Of a stretch of 24,407 bases of DNA, positions 1-9,062 are shown piece after piece. Source of the DNA: an uncultured Lachnospiraceae bacterium (lineage in GTDB: Bacteria > Bacillota > Clostridia > Lachnospirales > Lachnospiraceae); assembly GCA_900554205.1 (NCBI GenBank), contig USGM01000043.1, positions 1-24,407 on the forward strand, given 5' to 3'. Every line of letters starts with the position of its first letter. Within the stretch, counting starts at the first letter, position 1. The notes beneath the pieces were generated by a model. It was not told where the DNA came from. It saw only the letters and a list, made by a program, of their open reading frames with translations, and ran no database searches. A program made the position numbers and the translations under genes.

Positions 1-1729
1 GGTTGGATCGGTAGGAGGATGTCTCACCGGAGGGAATCAGCTCGTCCGTTGTCGTCACGGGATCATGGATCTCGCTGACAACCTGCAGTACGAGATTCTC
101 CGGAAGCGCACCCATCGCAGGCCAGTCCTTGATGTTGGGGCCGAACTGGATCTCCACATCGGGATCGGCAACGCCGTGGGAATCAAACACGCGGTTTGCG
201 TAAATATTGCTGTCAAAATGATACTTGTATTTTCCAAGCTCTCCGTCGAAGTCCGTCGCAGGAGTCAGCACGCCCTTGTTCGCCGCGGTGGCTGCGATAG
301 ACCTCGCATCCATCAGCGCAACCGACGAGATCTGACCGTTCTGGAGCTTGCTTCCCTCTCTGTTCGGGAAGTTTCTTGTAGAATGGCGGATGCTGAAGGC
401 ATTGTTTGCCGGTGTGTCTCCTGCTCCGAAGCAGGGGCCGCAGAATGCCGTCTTCATAACTGCACCTGTCTCCAGAATCGTGGCTGCACAGCCGTTTCTG
501 ATAAGCTCCATATAAACCGGCATAGACGCGGGGTACACGCTCAGAGTGAAACCGTCAGAGCCGATATAGCTTCCCTTGAGTATATCAGCCGCCGCACAGA
601 TATTCTCGAAGCCACCGCCCGCACAGCCGGCGATGATTCCCTGATCCACCATGAATTTGCCGTTCTTTACCTTGTCCTTCAGATGATATTCCACCGCGCC
701 GTCAAGGCTTACCTGCGCGCGCTTCTCTGTCTCGTCCAGAATATCCATGAGGTTCGCATTCAGTTCTTCGATCGTGTAGGTATTGCTGGGATGGAAGGGC
801 ATAGCAATCATCGGGCGGATCTTGGACAGATCAACCTTAATCATCCCATCATAGTAAGCAATCCTTCCGGGGTTTAATTCCCTGTAGTCCTCAGCACGTC
901 CATGAATCTCATAAAATTCCTTAATCTCCTCGTCCGTCTTCCAGATGGAGGACAGGCAGGTTGTCTCCGTTGTCATGACATCGATGCCGATACGGAAATC
1001 CGCACTCAGGGATGCAACACCGGGGCCGACGAACTCCATCACCTTATTCTTTACATAGCCGTTCTTAAAGACTGCGCCGATGATCGCCAGCGCAACGTCC
1101 TGAGGCCCAACGCCCTTGACCGGTGAGCCTGTCAGATAAACGCCGACAACTCCCGGCATATTAATATCATAGGTCTGGTTCAGCAGCTGCTTTACAAGCT
1201 CAGGGCCTCCCTCTCCAACCGCCATCGTTCCCAGCGCGCCGTATCTTGTATGGGAGTCCGAACCCAGAATCATGCCGCCGCCTGTCGCAAGCATTTCTCT
1301 CGCAAACTGATGGATGACAGCCTGATGAGGGGGTACATAGACACCGCCATACTTCTTTGCGCAGGTCAGTCCAAACATGTGGTCATCTTCGTTGATCGTG
1401 CCGCCGACCGCACACAGGGAGTTGTGGCAGTTCGTCAGGACATAGGGCATCGGGAACTTCTGCAGCCCGGATGCTCTCGCCGTCTGGATGATACCTACGA
1501 ACGTGATGTCATGGCTGGTGAGCTTGTCAAAGCGAACCTTGAGCTTTTCCATGTTTCCGGACGTGTTGTGGCTCTCCAGAATGCCATATGCGATCGTCTT
1601 CTTCGCCGCATCCTCTTTCGTAATGGCTACTCCTGCCTTGCTCCGTATGGCGGCAGCCGCCTCCGGCCCGTCGGGAATGATCTCCTCGCCGCCGACCAGA
1701 AACGCTCCGCCCTGTAATAATTCTATCAT
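1..1729 (-). CDS. Aconitase-family hydratase (YbhJ-like), 3' end cut by window edge
   Basis: The ORF reads without a stop from an ATG at 1729 to the left edge, giving 576 residues. It matches the aconitase superfamily subgroup annotated simply as hydratase (E. coli YbhJ relatives, about 750 aa), so roughly the last quarter is missing. Visible hallmarks are the aconitase-type SDSHT motif (residues 157-161), a GCAGG cysteine (369) at the place of the first cluster cysteine, and CGPC (430-433) supplying the other two ligands of a [4Fe-4S] cluster. The enzyme should be a cytosolic Fe-S hydro-lyase; its substrate is unknown and it need not be citrate. GGAGG stands 8 bases before the ATG. The gene begins 46 bases after glgP with no terminator between them, so it is probably the third gene of the ileS transcript. 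Family call is strong, exact reaction weak. Confidence 0.85.
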   Translation of the reverse strand, partial: MIELLQGGAFLVGGEEIIPDGPEAAAAIRSKAGVAITKEDAAKKTIAYGILESHNTSGNMEKLKVRFDKLTSHDITFVGIIQTARASGLQKFPMPYVLTNCHNSLCAVGGTINEDDHMFGLTCAKKYGGVYVPPHQAVIHQFAREMLATGGGMILGSDSHTRYGALGTMAVGEGGPELVKQLLNQTYDINMPGVVGVYLTGSPVKGVGPQDVALAIIGAVFKNGYVKNKVMEFVGPGVASLSADFRIGIDVMTTETTCLSSIWKTDEEIKEFYEIHGRAEDYRELNPGRIAYYDGMIKVDLSKIRPMIAMPFHPSNTYTIEELNANLMDILDETEKRAQVSLDGAVEYHLKDKVKNGKFMVDQGIIAGCAGGGFENICAAADILKGSYIGSDGFTLSVYPASMPVYMELIRNGCAATILETGAVMKTAFCGPCFGAGDTPANNAFSIRHSTRNFPNREGSKLQNGQISSVALMDARSIAATAANKGVLTPATDFDGELGKYKYHFDSNIYANRVFDSHGVADPDVEIQFGPNIKDWPAMGALPENLVLQVVSEIHDPVTTTDELIPSGETSSYRSN

Positions 1730-1775
1730 CAATCTTTCCTCCACTTGTTGCTTCTGTTATACCAAATAATTACCT

Positions 1776-4295
1776 TTACAGAGTCACCTTGTCAAGATGC
1801 CAGATCTCATCCACATACTGCTGGATGGTTCTGTCGGAAGTGAACTTGCCGGAGCATGCCACGTTCAGGATTGCACTCTTTGCCCAGCCCTCCGTGTTAC
1901 GGTAAGCCGCCTCGACCTTCTTCTGTGCCTCGGCATAGGACTTGAAGTCCTTGAGGATGAAGTAGGTGTCTGCCTTTGAGGTGCTGAGTGTATTCAGCAG
2001 AGAGTTGTACAGCGGGCGGAAAAGCTCCTTGTCCGCGCTGTAGCTTCCGTCGATCAGCTGATCCAGAACCTTGTGGATATCCGCATCGTTGTTGTAGATC
2101 TCCATGGGGTTATAACCGCCGTAGTTCTCATAGTGGATGACCTCATCCGAGGAAAGTCCGAAGATAAACGCATTCTCCGCGCCGACCTCCTCGACGATCT
2201 CCACGTTGGCTCCGTCCATGGTTCCCAGCGTCAGCGCACCGTTGAGCATAAACTTCATGTTACCGGTTCCAGACGCCTCCTTGCTGGCGGTAGAAATCTG
2301 CTCTGAGACATCTGCTGCCGCAAAGATGATCTCCGCGTTGGACACATTGTAGTTCTCAATAAATACAACCTTAAGCTTTCCGCCGATGGATGTGTCGTTG
2401 TTGATTACATCCGCCACGGAGTTAATCAGCTTGATTGTCAGCTTTGCATTCCGATAGCCTGCCGCAGCCTTCGCGCCGAAGATAAAGGTTCTCGGGTAGA
2501 AGTCCATATCCGGCTTCGCCTTCAGCTGGTTGTAAAGGTACATAACATGCAGGATATTCAACAGCTGTCTCTTATATTCATGCAGACGCTTTACCTGTAC
2601 GTCGAAGATGGACTTCGGGTCAACAATGACACCGTTGTGCTCCTCAATGTACTTCGCCAGACGCAGCTTGTTCTGATACTTGATCTCCATAAATTCCTTC
2701 TGCGCCTTTGCGTTACCTGCAAGCTCCTTCAGCTTTGCGATCTGGGGCAGATCCGTGATCCAGCCGTCCCCAGCCTTGGAGGTCACCCATTCAGCCAGCA
2801 GCGGATTGCCGTGCAGCAGGAATCTTCTCTGGGTAATACCGTTTGTCTTGTTGTTGAAGCGCTCCGGGAACATCTCGTAGAAATCCTTCAGCTCCTGCTT
2901 CTTTAAGATCTCGGTGTGCAGTCTGGCAACGCCGTTGACAGAGTAGCCGGCAACGATCGCCATGTGAGCCATCTTCACCTGTCCATCATACAGGATCGCC
3001 ATCTTGCGGATCTTCTCCTGTACGTCAACGTCGAATACGTTGGAATATCTCGCCTCGATCTGCTGTACAAAACGGCGGTTGATCTCCTCGACGATCTGGT
3101 AAATTCTGGGCAGAAGTCTCTGGAACAGATCAATCGGCCACTTTTCCAGTGCCTCGGACATAATTGTATGGTTCGTGTACGCACAGGTTCTCGTCGTAAT
3201 GTCCCATGCCTCATCCCAGCCGAGATTGTAATCGTCCATCAGGACACGCATCAGCTCGGGGATTGCCACCGTGGGATGCGTATCGTTCAGCTGGAAGGTT
3301 ACCTTCTCAGGGAACTGGTGAATATCTTCATGTTTGCGCATGAACTTCTCCACCGCCTCCTGCACGGATGCGGAGATGAAGAAATACTGCTGCTTCAGGC
3401 GCAGCTCCTTACCTGCATAGTGGTTGTCATTGGGGTAGAGCACTTCCACGATGTTTCTCGCAAGGTTCTCCTGCTCCACCGCCTTGCGGTAGTCTCCCTT
3501 GTCGAAGGAATCCAGCTGGAAAACCTCTATAGGCTCAGCATCCCAGATACGCAGGGTATTTACAATGCCATTTCCGTAGCCGACGATCGGGAAGTCAAAG
3601 GGAACTGCCCTGACCGCCTGATAATCCTCCTGCTCAAAGCGGCTGCGTCCAAATTCATCACAGTACATGGAGACATGTCCGCCAAACTTGACAATCTTCG
3701 CATATTCCGGTCTGCGAAGCTCAAAGGGATTTCCGTTCTCAAGCCAGTTGTCGGGAACCTCCACCTGATAGCCGTCCTTGATCTGCTGCTTGAACATACC
3801 GTAACGGTAGCGGATGCCGCAGCCGTAGGCGGGATAGCCAAGGGTCGCAAGGGAATCCAGAAAACATGCAGCCAGTCTGCCGAGGCCGCCGTTTCCGAGC
3901 GCTGCGTCAGGCTCCTGATCCTCCACAACGTTCAGGTCGAGTCCCAGCTCCTCCAGCGCTTCCTTCACAACATCGGAAGCCTGAAGGTTGATGATGTTGT
4001 TTCCGAGGGCACGACCCATCAGGAATTCCATCGACATATAATAAACCATTTTCGGATCCTGCTTCTCATACGCCTTCTGCGTATCGATCCAGTTATCCAT
4101 GATCTGATCCTTGATTGCAAGGGCTACCGCCTGAAATACCTGCTGTGCGGTTGCCTCCTCCAGATCCTTGCGGTAAAGAGTCTTTACATTATAAACAACA
4201 CTTCTCTTGAAAAGCTCTTTGTCAAACTTCTGCTTTCCTGACGTTTTCTCCGCTACGGGCTTCTCTACCACTGCCTTCTGTGTTACGTTCTTCAT
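1776..4295 (-). CDS. glgP: Glycogen/starch/maltodextrin phosphorylase
   Basis: The 839-aa product is a full-length alpha-glucan phosphorylase (GT35), which releases glucose-1-phosphate from glycogen or maltodextrin using phosphate and PLP. The PLP-binding segment EASGTGNMKFMLNGAL puts the Schiff-base lysine at K681, close to the animal enzyme position. Other conserved blocks include EPDAALGNGGLGRLAACFLDS (about 128-148), the QLNDTHP motif (335-341) and VKRLHEYKRQLLN (568-580). The first about 25 residues are a Lys/Val/Glu-rich extension with no obvious function. AGGAG stands 8 bases before the ATG. The start lies 23 bases after the ileS stop with no terminator, so transcription is probably coupled to ileS. 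The enzyme is cytosolic and would feed glycolysis through phosphoglucomutase. Glycogen versus maltodextrin preference cannot be read from the sequence. Confidence 0.96.
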   Translation of the reverse strand: MKNVTQKAVVEKPVAEKTSGKQKFDKELFKRSVVYNVKTLYRKDLEEATAQQVFQAVALAIKDQIMDNWIDTQKAYEKQDPKMVYYMSMEFLMGRALGNNIINLQASDVVKEALEELGLDLNVVEDQEPDAALGNGGLGRLAACFLDSLATLGYPAYGCGIRYRYGMFKQQIKDGYQVEVPDNWLENGNPFELRRPEYAKIVKFGGHVSMYCDEFGRSRFEQEDYQAVRAVPFDFPIVGYGNGIVNTLRIWDAEPIEVFQLDSFDKGDYRKAVEQENLARNIVEVLYPNDNHYAGKELRLKQQYFFISASVQEAVEKFMRKHEDIHQFPEKVTFQLNDTHPTVAIPELMRVLMDDYNLGWDEAWDITTRTCAYTNHTIMSEALEKWPIDLFQRLLPRIYQIVEEINRRFVQQIEARYSNVFDVDVQEKIRKMAILYDGQVKMAHMAIVAGYSVNGVARLHTEILKKQELKDFYEMFPERFNNKTNGITQRRFLLHGNPLLAEWVTSKAGDGWITDLPQIAKLKELAGNAKAQKEFMEIKYQNKLRLAKYIEEHNGVIVDPKSIFDVQVKRLHEYKRQLLNILHVMYLYNQLKAKPDMDFYPRTFIFGAKAAAGYRNAKLTIKLINSVADVINNDTSIGGKLKVVFIENYNVSNAEIIFAAADVSEQISTASKEASGTGNMKFMLNGALTLGTMDGANVEIVEEVGAENAFIFGLSSDEVIHYENYGGYNPMEIYNNDADIHKVLDQLIDGSYSADKELFRPLYNSLLNTLSTSKADTYFILKDFKSYAEAQKKVEAAYRNTEGWAKSAILNVACSGKFTSDRTIQQYVDEIWHLDKVTL

Positions 4296-4318
4296 ATGTC
4301 AGTCTCCTTTACGTTATG

Positions 4319-7300
4319 CTATTTTGTAACCCGTTCTACAGCAATAACAACCTTTTCCCCATTTACATTCCACTCCTTTTCGCAGGAGAAGTCAAGTCCT
4401 TCCGTCAATTCATCCGCCAAAACTTTGCTGCAGATGGCTTCCTTGTTCTTCTCTGCCAGTGCGGAGAGTTTCGCATTTCCGTTCAGGGACACGCAGATGT
4501 GATCCATGACCTCAAAGCCGGCATCCTTACGCATCGTCTGGATTTTGCTGATGATCTCATAGACAAAACCTTCCTCGATCAGCTCCTCCGTCAGGTTGGT
4601 ATCCAGAACAACCGTCATTCTGTTGTCCTCCTGAGTGACATAGCCTTCCTTCTGTGCTGTGTCGATCAAAAGATCGTCCTTCGTCAGCTCCACCGTGACA
4701 CCATTCACATCGAAGCTGAGCTTTCCGTCTGCATTCAGCTCATCCATGGCTGCGTTGCCGTCCAGCTCTGCAAGGTGCTTCTGGATGCCGCCGAGCTGCT
4801 TTCCGTATTTCGGTCCGACAGTACGGAGCTGCGGCTTGAAGGTGTATGAGGTAAACGCTCTCACGTCATCCGCAAATACGACCTCCTTCACATTCAGCTC
4901 ATCCTTGATGATATCGGTGTAGAAGCTGTCGAGCTTGAAGTCCGCCTTGATGTACATTCTGCTGATCGGCTGACGGTTCTTGATTGCAGCGTCATTACGG
5001 CACGCACGCCCCATGACAACCGCATCCAGCACATCCTCCATATTCTCCTCGAGCTTCTTGTCGATACACTTCGCATCCACGGCAGGGAAGTCGCAGAGGT
5101 GGATGCTCTCCGGTGCGTTTGCGTCAATGCTGCGCACAAGGTTCTGGTAGATGTCCTCCGTCATGAACGGGATCATCGGCGCTGCCGCCTTGCAGATTGT
5201 CACAAGTGCGGTGTAAAGCGTCATATAAGCGTTGATCTTATCCTGCTCCATGCCCTTCGCCCAGAAACGCTCACGGCTGCGGCGCACATACCAGTTGCTC
5301 ATCTCATCCACGAAGTCCTCAAGCGCCTTTGCCGCCTCGGGGATGCGGTACTTGTCAAGATTCTCGTCCACCATGCCGACTGTCGTGTTCAGTCTGGACA
5401 GGAGCCATTTGTCCATGACAGGCAGCTTATCATATTCCAGTGTATATTTTGTTGCGTCAAAATTATCAATATTCGCGTACAGCACAAAGAATGCATAGGT
5501 GTTCCAGAGCGTACCCATGAACTTTCTCTGTCCCTCCTGCACGATCTTGCCGGAGAAACGCTTGGGCAGCCAGGGAGCGGAGCTGGTGTAGAAATACCAT
5601 CTGATTGCATCTGCGCCGTAGGTTTCGAGCGCCTCAAACGGATCCACCGCATTACCCTTTGACTTACTCATCTTCTGGCCGTTTTCGTCCTGCACATGTC
5701 CCATGACGATAACATTTTCGTAGGGCGCCTTGTTAAACAGCAGTGTCGATTCCGCCATGAGGGAGTGGAACCAGCCTCTCGTCTGGTCAACGGCCTCCGA
5801 GATGAACTGTGCCGGGAACTGCTGCTCGAACAGCTCCTTGTTCTCGAACGGATAGTGATGCTGTGCGAAGGGCATCGCGCCGGAGTCGAACCAGCAGTCA
5901 AGCACCTCAGGCACTCTCTTCATGGTTCCGCCGCACTTCGGGCAGGGATAGGTCACTTCGTCGATATAAGGACGGTGCAGCTCCACCTTCGCCGCCTCTG
6001 GGTTTCCTGCCTTCTCGGCGAGCTCTGCACGGCTGCCGATGCACTCCTGATATCCGCAGCTGCACTCCCAGATATTCAGGGGAGTTCCCCAGTAACGGTT
6101 ACGGGAGATCGCCCAGTCCTGAATATTCTCCAGCCAGTTTCCGAAGCGTCCTGTTCCGATGGATTCCGGAATCCAGTTTACGGTATTGTTGTTGCGGATC
6201 AGGTCGTCCTTAACCGCTGTCTCCCTGATATACCAGGACTCTCTCGCATAGTAGATCAGAGGGGTGTCACATCTCCAGCAGTGCGGATACTCATGCTCAA
6301 ACTTCGGTGCGTCGAACAGGTTGCCGCTCTTTTCCAGATCCTTTAATACCTCCGGGTCTGCCTTCTTGACAAACAGTCCGGCATAAGGTGTCTCCTTCGT
6401 CAGTTCTCCCTTACCGTCCACGAACTGAACAAAAGGCAGGTCATAATTTTTTCCAATACGGGAGTCGTCCTCACCAAAGGCCGGAGCAATATGAACGATA
6501 CCGGTACCGTCGGACATTGTAACATAGCTGTCGCAGGTTACGAAATGCGCCTTCTTATGCTGCTTTGCCGCTGCCTCTCCGGCACAGGCGAACAGAGGCT
6601 CATACTCCTTGTATTCCAGATCCTTTCCCTTATAGCTCTCGAGGATCTCATAGGCGGGTTTATCCTCCGTTGCGAGCTTGCCCAGCACCTTGTCGAGCAG
6701 CGCCTCCGCCATATAATAGGTATAACCGTCGGCAGCCTTGACCTTCACATAGGTTTCATCCGGGTTCACGCAGAGCGCAACGTTGGAGGGCAGTGTCCAC
6801 GGTGTCGTCGTCCATGCAAGAAAATACGCATCCTCACCGACGCACTTGAATCGCACGATCGCGGAACGCTCCTTTACGGTCTTATAGCCCTGTGCGACCT
6901 CCTGCGCGGAGAGCGGGGTTCCGCAGCGCGGGCAGTAGGGAACGATCTTGAAGCCCTTGTAGAGCAGTCCCTTGTCCCAGATGGTCTTCAATGCCCACCA
7001 CTCGGACTCGATGAAATTATCATCATAGGTGACATAAGGGTTATCCATGTCAGCCCAGAAGCCGACTGTGCTGGAGAAATCCTCCCACATTCCCTTATAT
7101 TTCCAGACACTTTCCTTACATTTATCGATGAACGGCTCCAGACCGTAAGCCTCGATCTGATCCTTTCCGTCCAGTCCAAGCAGCTTCTCAACCTCGATCT
7201 CAACAGGAAGGCCGTGTGTGTCCCAGCCTGCCTTTCTCGGCACCATACAGCCCTTCATGGTGCGGTATCTCGGAATCATATCTTTGATAACACGGGTCTC

Positions 7301-7477
7301 CACATGTCCGATATGAGGCTTTCCGTTTGCAGTCGGCGGGCCGTCGTAAAAGGTATAGGTCGGGCCCTCCTTCCGGCTGTCAATGCTCTTCTTGAAGATG
7401 TCATTCTCCTTCCAGAACTTTTCCACAGCCTTTTCTCTCTGCACAAAATTGAGTGTGTTGTCTACCTGCTTGTACAT
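4319..7477 (-). CDS. ileS: Isoleucyl-tRNA synthetase
   Basis: This class I synthetase charges tRNA-Ile. Counting from the chosen ATG (MYKQVDN) it has 1052 residues, the long form typical of the eukaryote-like IleS2 type rather than the shorter E. coli type. Class I signatures are HIGH (55-58, in ANGKPHIGHVETR) and KMSKS (602-606). The CP1 editing domain carries WTTTPWTLPSN (222-232). Zinc-type cysteine pairs occur at CPRC (182-185), HCWRC (399-403) and CPKC (512-515). An in-frame upstream ATG would add 26 residues, but those codons lie in the T-box terminator and antiterminator, and a purine-rich RBS (GGAAAGGAAGAG) sits just before 7477, so the shorter start is chosen. Expression is controlled by the T-box leader immediately upstream. 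The IleS2 type is often less sensitive to mupirocin; for this protein that is inference. Confidence 0.97.
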   Translation of the reverse strand: MYKQVDNTLNFVQREKAVEKFWKENDIFKKSIDSRKEGPTYTFYDGPPTANGKPHIGHVETRVIKDMIPRYRTMKGCMVPRKAGWDTHGLPVEIEVEKLLGLDGKDQIEAYGLEPFIDKCKESVWKYKGMWEDFSSTVGFWADMDNPYVTYDDNFIESEWWALKTIWDKGLLYKGFKIVPYCPRCGTPLSAQEVAQGYKTVKERSAIVRFKCVGEDAYFLAWTTTPWTLPSNVALCVNPDETYVKVKAADGYTYYMAEALLDKVLGKLATEDKPAYEILESYKGKDLEYKEYEPLFACAGEAAAKQHKKAHFVTCDSYVTMSDGTGIVHIAPAFGEDDSRIGKNYDLPFVQFVDGKGELTKETPYAGLFVKKADPEVLKDLEKSGNLFDAPKFEHEYPHCWRCDTPLIYYARESWYIRETAVKDDLIRNNNTVNWIPESIGTGRFGNWLENIQDWAISRNRYWGTPLNIWECSCGYQECIGSRAELAEKAGNPEAAKVELHRPYIDEVTYPCPKCGGTMKRVPEVLDCWFDSGAMPFAQHHYPFENKELFEQQFPAQFISEAVDQTRGWFHSLMAESTLLFNKAPYENVIVMGHVQDENGQKMSKSKGNAVDPFEALETYGADAIRWYFYTSSAPWLPKRFSGKIVQEGQRKFMGTLWNTYAFFVLYANIDNFDATKYTLEYDKLPVMDKWLLSRLNTTVGMVDENLDKYRIPEAAKALEDFVDEMSNWYVRRSRERFWAKGMEQDKINAYMTLYTALVTICKAAAPMIPFMTEDIYQNLVRSIDANAPESIHLCDFPAVDAKCIDKKLEENMEDVLDAVVMGRACRNDAAIKNRQPISRMYIKADFKLDSFYTDIIKDELNVKEVVFADDVRAFTSYTFKPQLRTVGPKYGKQLGGIQKHLAELDGNAAMDELNADGKLSFDVNGVTVELTKDDLLIDTAQKEGYVTQEDNRMTVVLDTNLTEELIEEGFVYEIISKIQTMRKDAGFEVMDHICVSLNGNAKLSALAEKNKEAICSKVLADELTEGLDFSCEKEWNVNGEKVVIAVERVTK

Positions 7478-7502
7478 TTTTCTCTTCCTTTCCTTATAAA
7501 TT

Positions 7503-7535
7503 AGAAAAGGCTCCGTCCCGTAAAAGGACGAAGCC
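7503..7535 (-). terminator. T-box intrinsic terminator
   Basis: On the minus strand GGCUUCGUCC (7535-7526) pairs with GGACGGAGCC (7518-7509) in a 10-bp stem with one G-U pair and a 7-base loop, followed by UUUUCU. It is mutually exclusive with the antiterminator formed by the T-box core just upstream, so it is the OFF state of the ileS leader. Confidence 0.9.
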
Positions 7536-7780
7536 TGTGCTGCTCGTGAAACCACCTGTTACTGTCATACGTTCCGCAGCTGCTCCGCGGAGTGATATGC
7601 TTTCCCGTAACGGGGGAATGCCGTTCAGGACTACCGGTACTCGGCCGCTGCCTTTCCTTTGGTTCTGACTGCTCGGAAGTGATTTTCATTATCCCTCTAC
7701 TTGCACCGGTCTCGCACCCTCACCGGCTCGCTGAAGCGTTCCTGAGACAACTACTCTCTCCGTCACTGCATTTTTCTCTT
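7505..7780 (-). promoter_or_regulatory. T-box riboswitch leader, isoleucine-specific (specifier AUC)
   Basis: The 310-base gap between the acyltransferase stop and ileS is a T-box leader. Read on the minus strand it shows a 5' GGAGAGAGUAG segment (Stem I base), a distal Stem I loop region GCGAGCCGGUGAGGGUGCGA, and a specifier loop reading GAAAAUCAC. The specifier codon AUC (complement of 7681-7683) fits Ile. A T-box core AACAGGUGGUUUCACGAGC follows, whose UGGU (complement of 7551-7554) can pair with the ACCA end of tRNA-Ile, and then a terminator hairpin. Uncharged tRNA-Ile should stabilise the antiterminator and switch on ileS. The T-box core is one G shorter than the common AGGGUGGNACCGCG form. 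Confidence 0.93.
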
Positions 7781-7786
7781 TTCGTC

Positions 7787-7816
7787 ATTATATCCCCGCG
7801 CTTTTTTGCTTGTCAA
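7787..7816 (-). promoter_or_regulatory. Sigma-A promoter of the ileS T-box transcript
   Basis: A perfect TTGACA (-35, complement of 7811-7816) and a perfect TATAAT (-10, complement of 7787-7792) are separated by 18 bases. Predicted transcript start is near 7780, just before T-box Stem I. The promoter overlaps the last codons and stop of the upstream acyltransferase gene. Confidence 0.85.
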
Positions 7817-8915
7817 GAGCTTTCTTTGACTGCTGGCGCGTCCGCAGCTGCCGGAACAGCCCGTTTAATAACCATGCCAGAACCGCCGACAGGATCAGCA
7901 TCACGCCGTAGACCAGCCAGCCAGAATGCAGCCCTCCGATCAGCCATGTCCCGATCTCTTCATACAAAAAGCCGTGAATGAGCCACATATAGGTCGATTG
8001 CCTTCCGAGCCACGCCAGAACCGTTTCCAACGGCGGAACAAACTGCAGTAGAACCAGCACCGCATACACAAAGACTGGCACGACCACAAAATCCGCCCTC
8101 GCATAGGCCGGTGAATCCGCAAGAAAGACGCGGAGTGTGACGGCTGCCGCAAGCGCCACCACAGCCGTGATGACCGCAGCTTTTCCCCGAATTCTCCGGG
8201 CAAGCCATTGGTAGGCTTTGCAGCGCGCGAGCAGATAGCCCACACAGAACGGAAGAAGGAAGGATAACCGTAAAGCCTCCACCAGACGCAACAGCAGCTC
8301 CCACAGCGGTCTGCAGGCGGTCAGTCCGCACACTGCCCACATCGCTCCCGCCAGAAGCAGCAGTCCGAAAAACAGATACTTGCGCTTCCTCTCTCCCGCT
8401 TCCGCGAAACGGGCAAAAAGCATGTCGATCAGCGGCAGCAACAGCAGCATGACCGCATACTGCCCCATGTACCACCATGTCGCCTGATAGGTAGTCGATA
8501 CGGCAAAGAAATTCAGGAAAAATTCTTTCGGTTCAAAGGGTCTTGCCCCTGTCAGCAGCTCTATTCCCGGGAACAGTGCAAAAATCAGCCAATATTTCCT
8601 GTAAACCGCAAACAGCTGCCGCAGGACCGTCCGATAGTCCTTGCGCAATCCGCGGAAGAAGCCCGTTTTCTCCTCCCGCTGCAATACATAATACATGCCG
8701 TAGCCGCTGACAAAGGCAAAGAGCGCAACGCAGATCTTGCCAAACCATGCCAGCTTTACCGCCAGCCCGGGGTTCAGAAACCATGGAGTGGGGTCGCTGG
8801 GCATCTCCATGAAAAAGTGATGAAAAAACATCAAAAGGATCGCAATGCCCTGAAGCTCCGAAGACTGTCTCCTTGTAATCCCTTCCTTCAGACCCTTTTC
8901 TTTCTCTCCCGCCAC
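7788..8915 (-). CDS. Acyltransferase family 3 membrane protein
   Basis: The 375-aa polytopic membrane protein has the pattern of the acyltransferase-3 (OafA/NodX/WecH-like) family, which moves acetyl or other acyl groups onto surface or extracellular polysaccharides. Early motifs are QGIAILLMFFHHF (about residues 22-34, with the family's conserved His pair H32-H33) and FVSGYGMYYVL (68-78). A WWYMGQY segment (147-153) starts a run of hydrophobic helices to the C-terminus; roughly ten membrane segments are visible, and the tail is Lys/Arg-rich. The start is GTG, chosen because GGAGG stands 10 bases upstream and no in-frame ATG fits. It has its own promoter, divergent from the GGDEF gene. Its stop overlaps the -10 box of the ileS promoter. 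The acceptor is unknown. Confidence 0.82.
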   Translation of the reverse strand: MAGEKEKGLKEGITRRQSSELQGIAILLMFFHHFFMEMPSDPTPWFLNPGLAVKLAWFGKICVALFAFVSGYGMYYVLQREEKTGFFRGLRKDYRTVLRQLFAVYRKYWLIFALFPGIELLTGARPFEPKEFFLNFFAVSTTYQATWWYMGQYAVMLLLLPLIDMLFARFAEAGERKRKYLFFGLLLLAGAMWAVCGLTACRPLWELLLRLVEALRLSFLLPFCVGYLLARCKAYQWLARRIRGKAAVITAVVALAAAVTLRVFLADSPAYARADFVVVPVFVYAVLVLLQFVPPLETVLAWLGRQSTYMWLIHGFLYEEIGTWLIGGLHSGWLVYGVMLILSAVLAWLLNGLFRQLRTRQQSKKALDKQKSAGI

Positions 8916-8954
8916 TTCTTGTCCGCCTCCATAATCTGTGAAATCAATAGAAAT

Positions 8955-8983
8955 ATTATAGTAAAAGCGCTGAAAAAAGTAAA
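8955..8983 (-). promoter_or_regulatory. Promoter of the acyltransferase gene
   Basis: TTTACT (complement of 8978-8983) and TATAAT (complement of 8955-8960) are 17 bases apart, about 40 bases before the GTG start. Its -35 box lies only 5 bases from the -35 box of the divergent GGDEF promoter. Confidence 0.65.
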
Positions 8984-8988
8984 GGCTC

Positions 8989-9017
8989 TTGCTTTCCGGC
9001 GCCAGACTTAGTATACT
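8989..9017 (+). promoter_or_regulatory. Promoter of the diguanylate cyclase gene
   Basis: TTGCTT (8989-8994) and TATACT (9012-9017) are 17 bases apart, about 45 bases before the chosen ATG at 9063. Confidence 0.6.
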
Positions 9018-9062
9018 ATTAACAGCTGTTTTAAAACATGATTTTCAGGAATGAGGGATTCT

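Noticed and set aside
65..877. 270-codon plus-strand open frame
   Set aside because: Antisense to the aconitase-family hydratase, which reads through to the window edge with its cluster cysteines.
2916..4241. 441-codon plus-strand open frame
   Set aside because: It lies wholly antisense to glgP, whose conserved motifs are unmistakable; the translation shows no domain pattern.
6491..7504. 337-codon plus-strand open frame
   Set aside because: Antisense to ileS across the HIGH and editing regions; a shadow frame from codon bias.
7478..7555. 26-residue N-terminal extension of IleS
   Set aside because: The codons fall in the T-box terminator and antiterminator; a purine-rich RBS precedes the later ATG.
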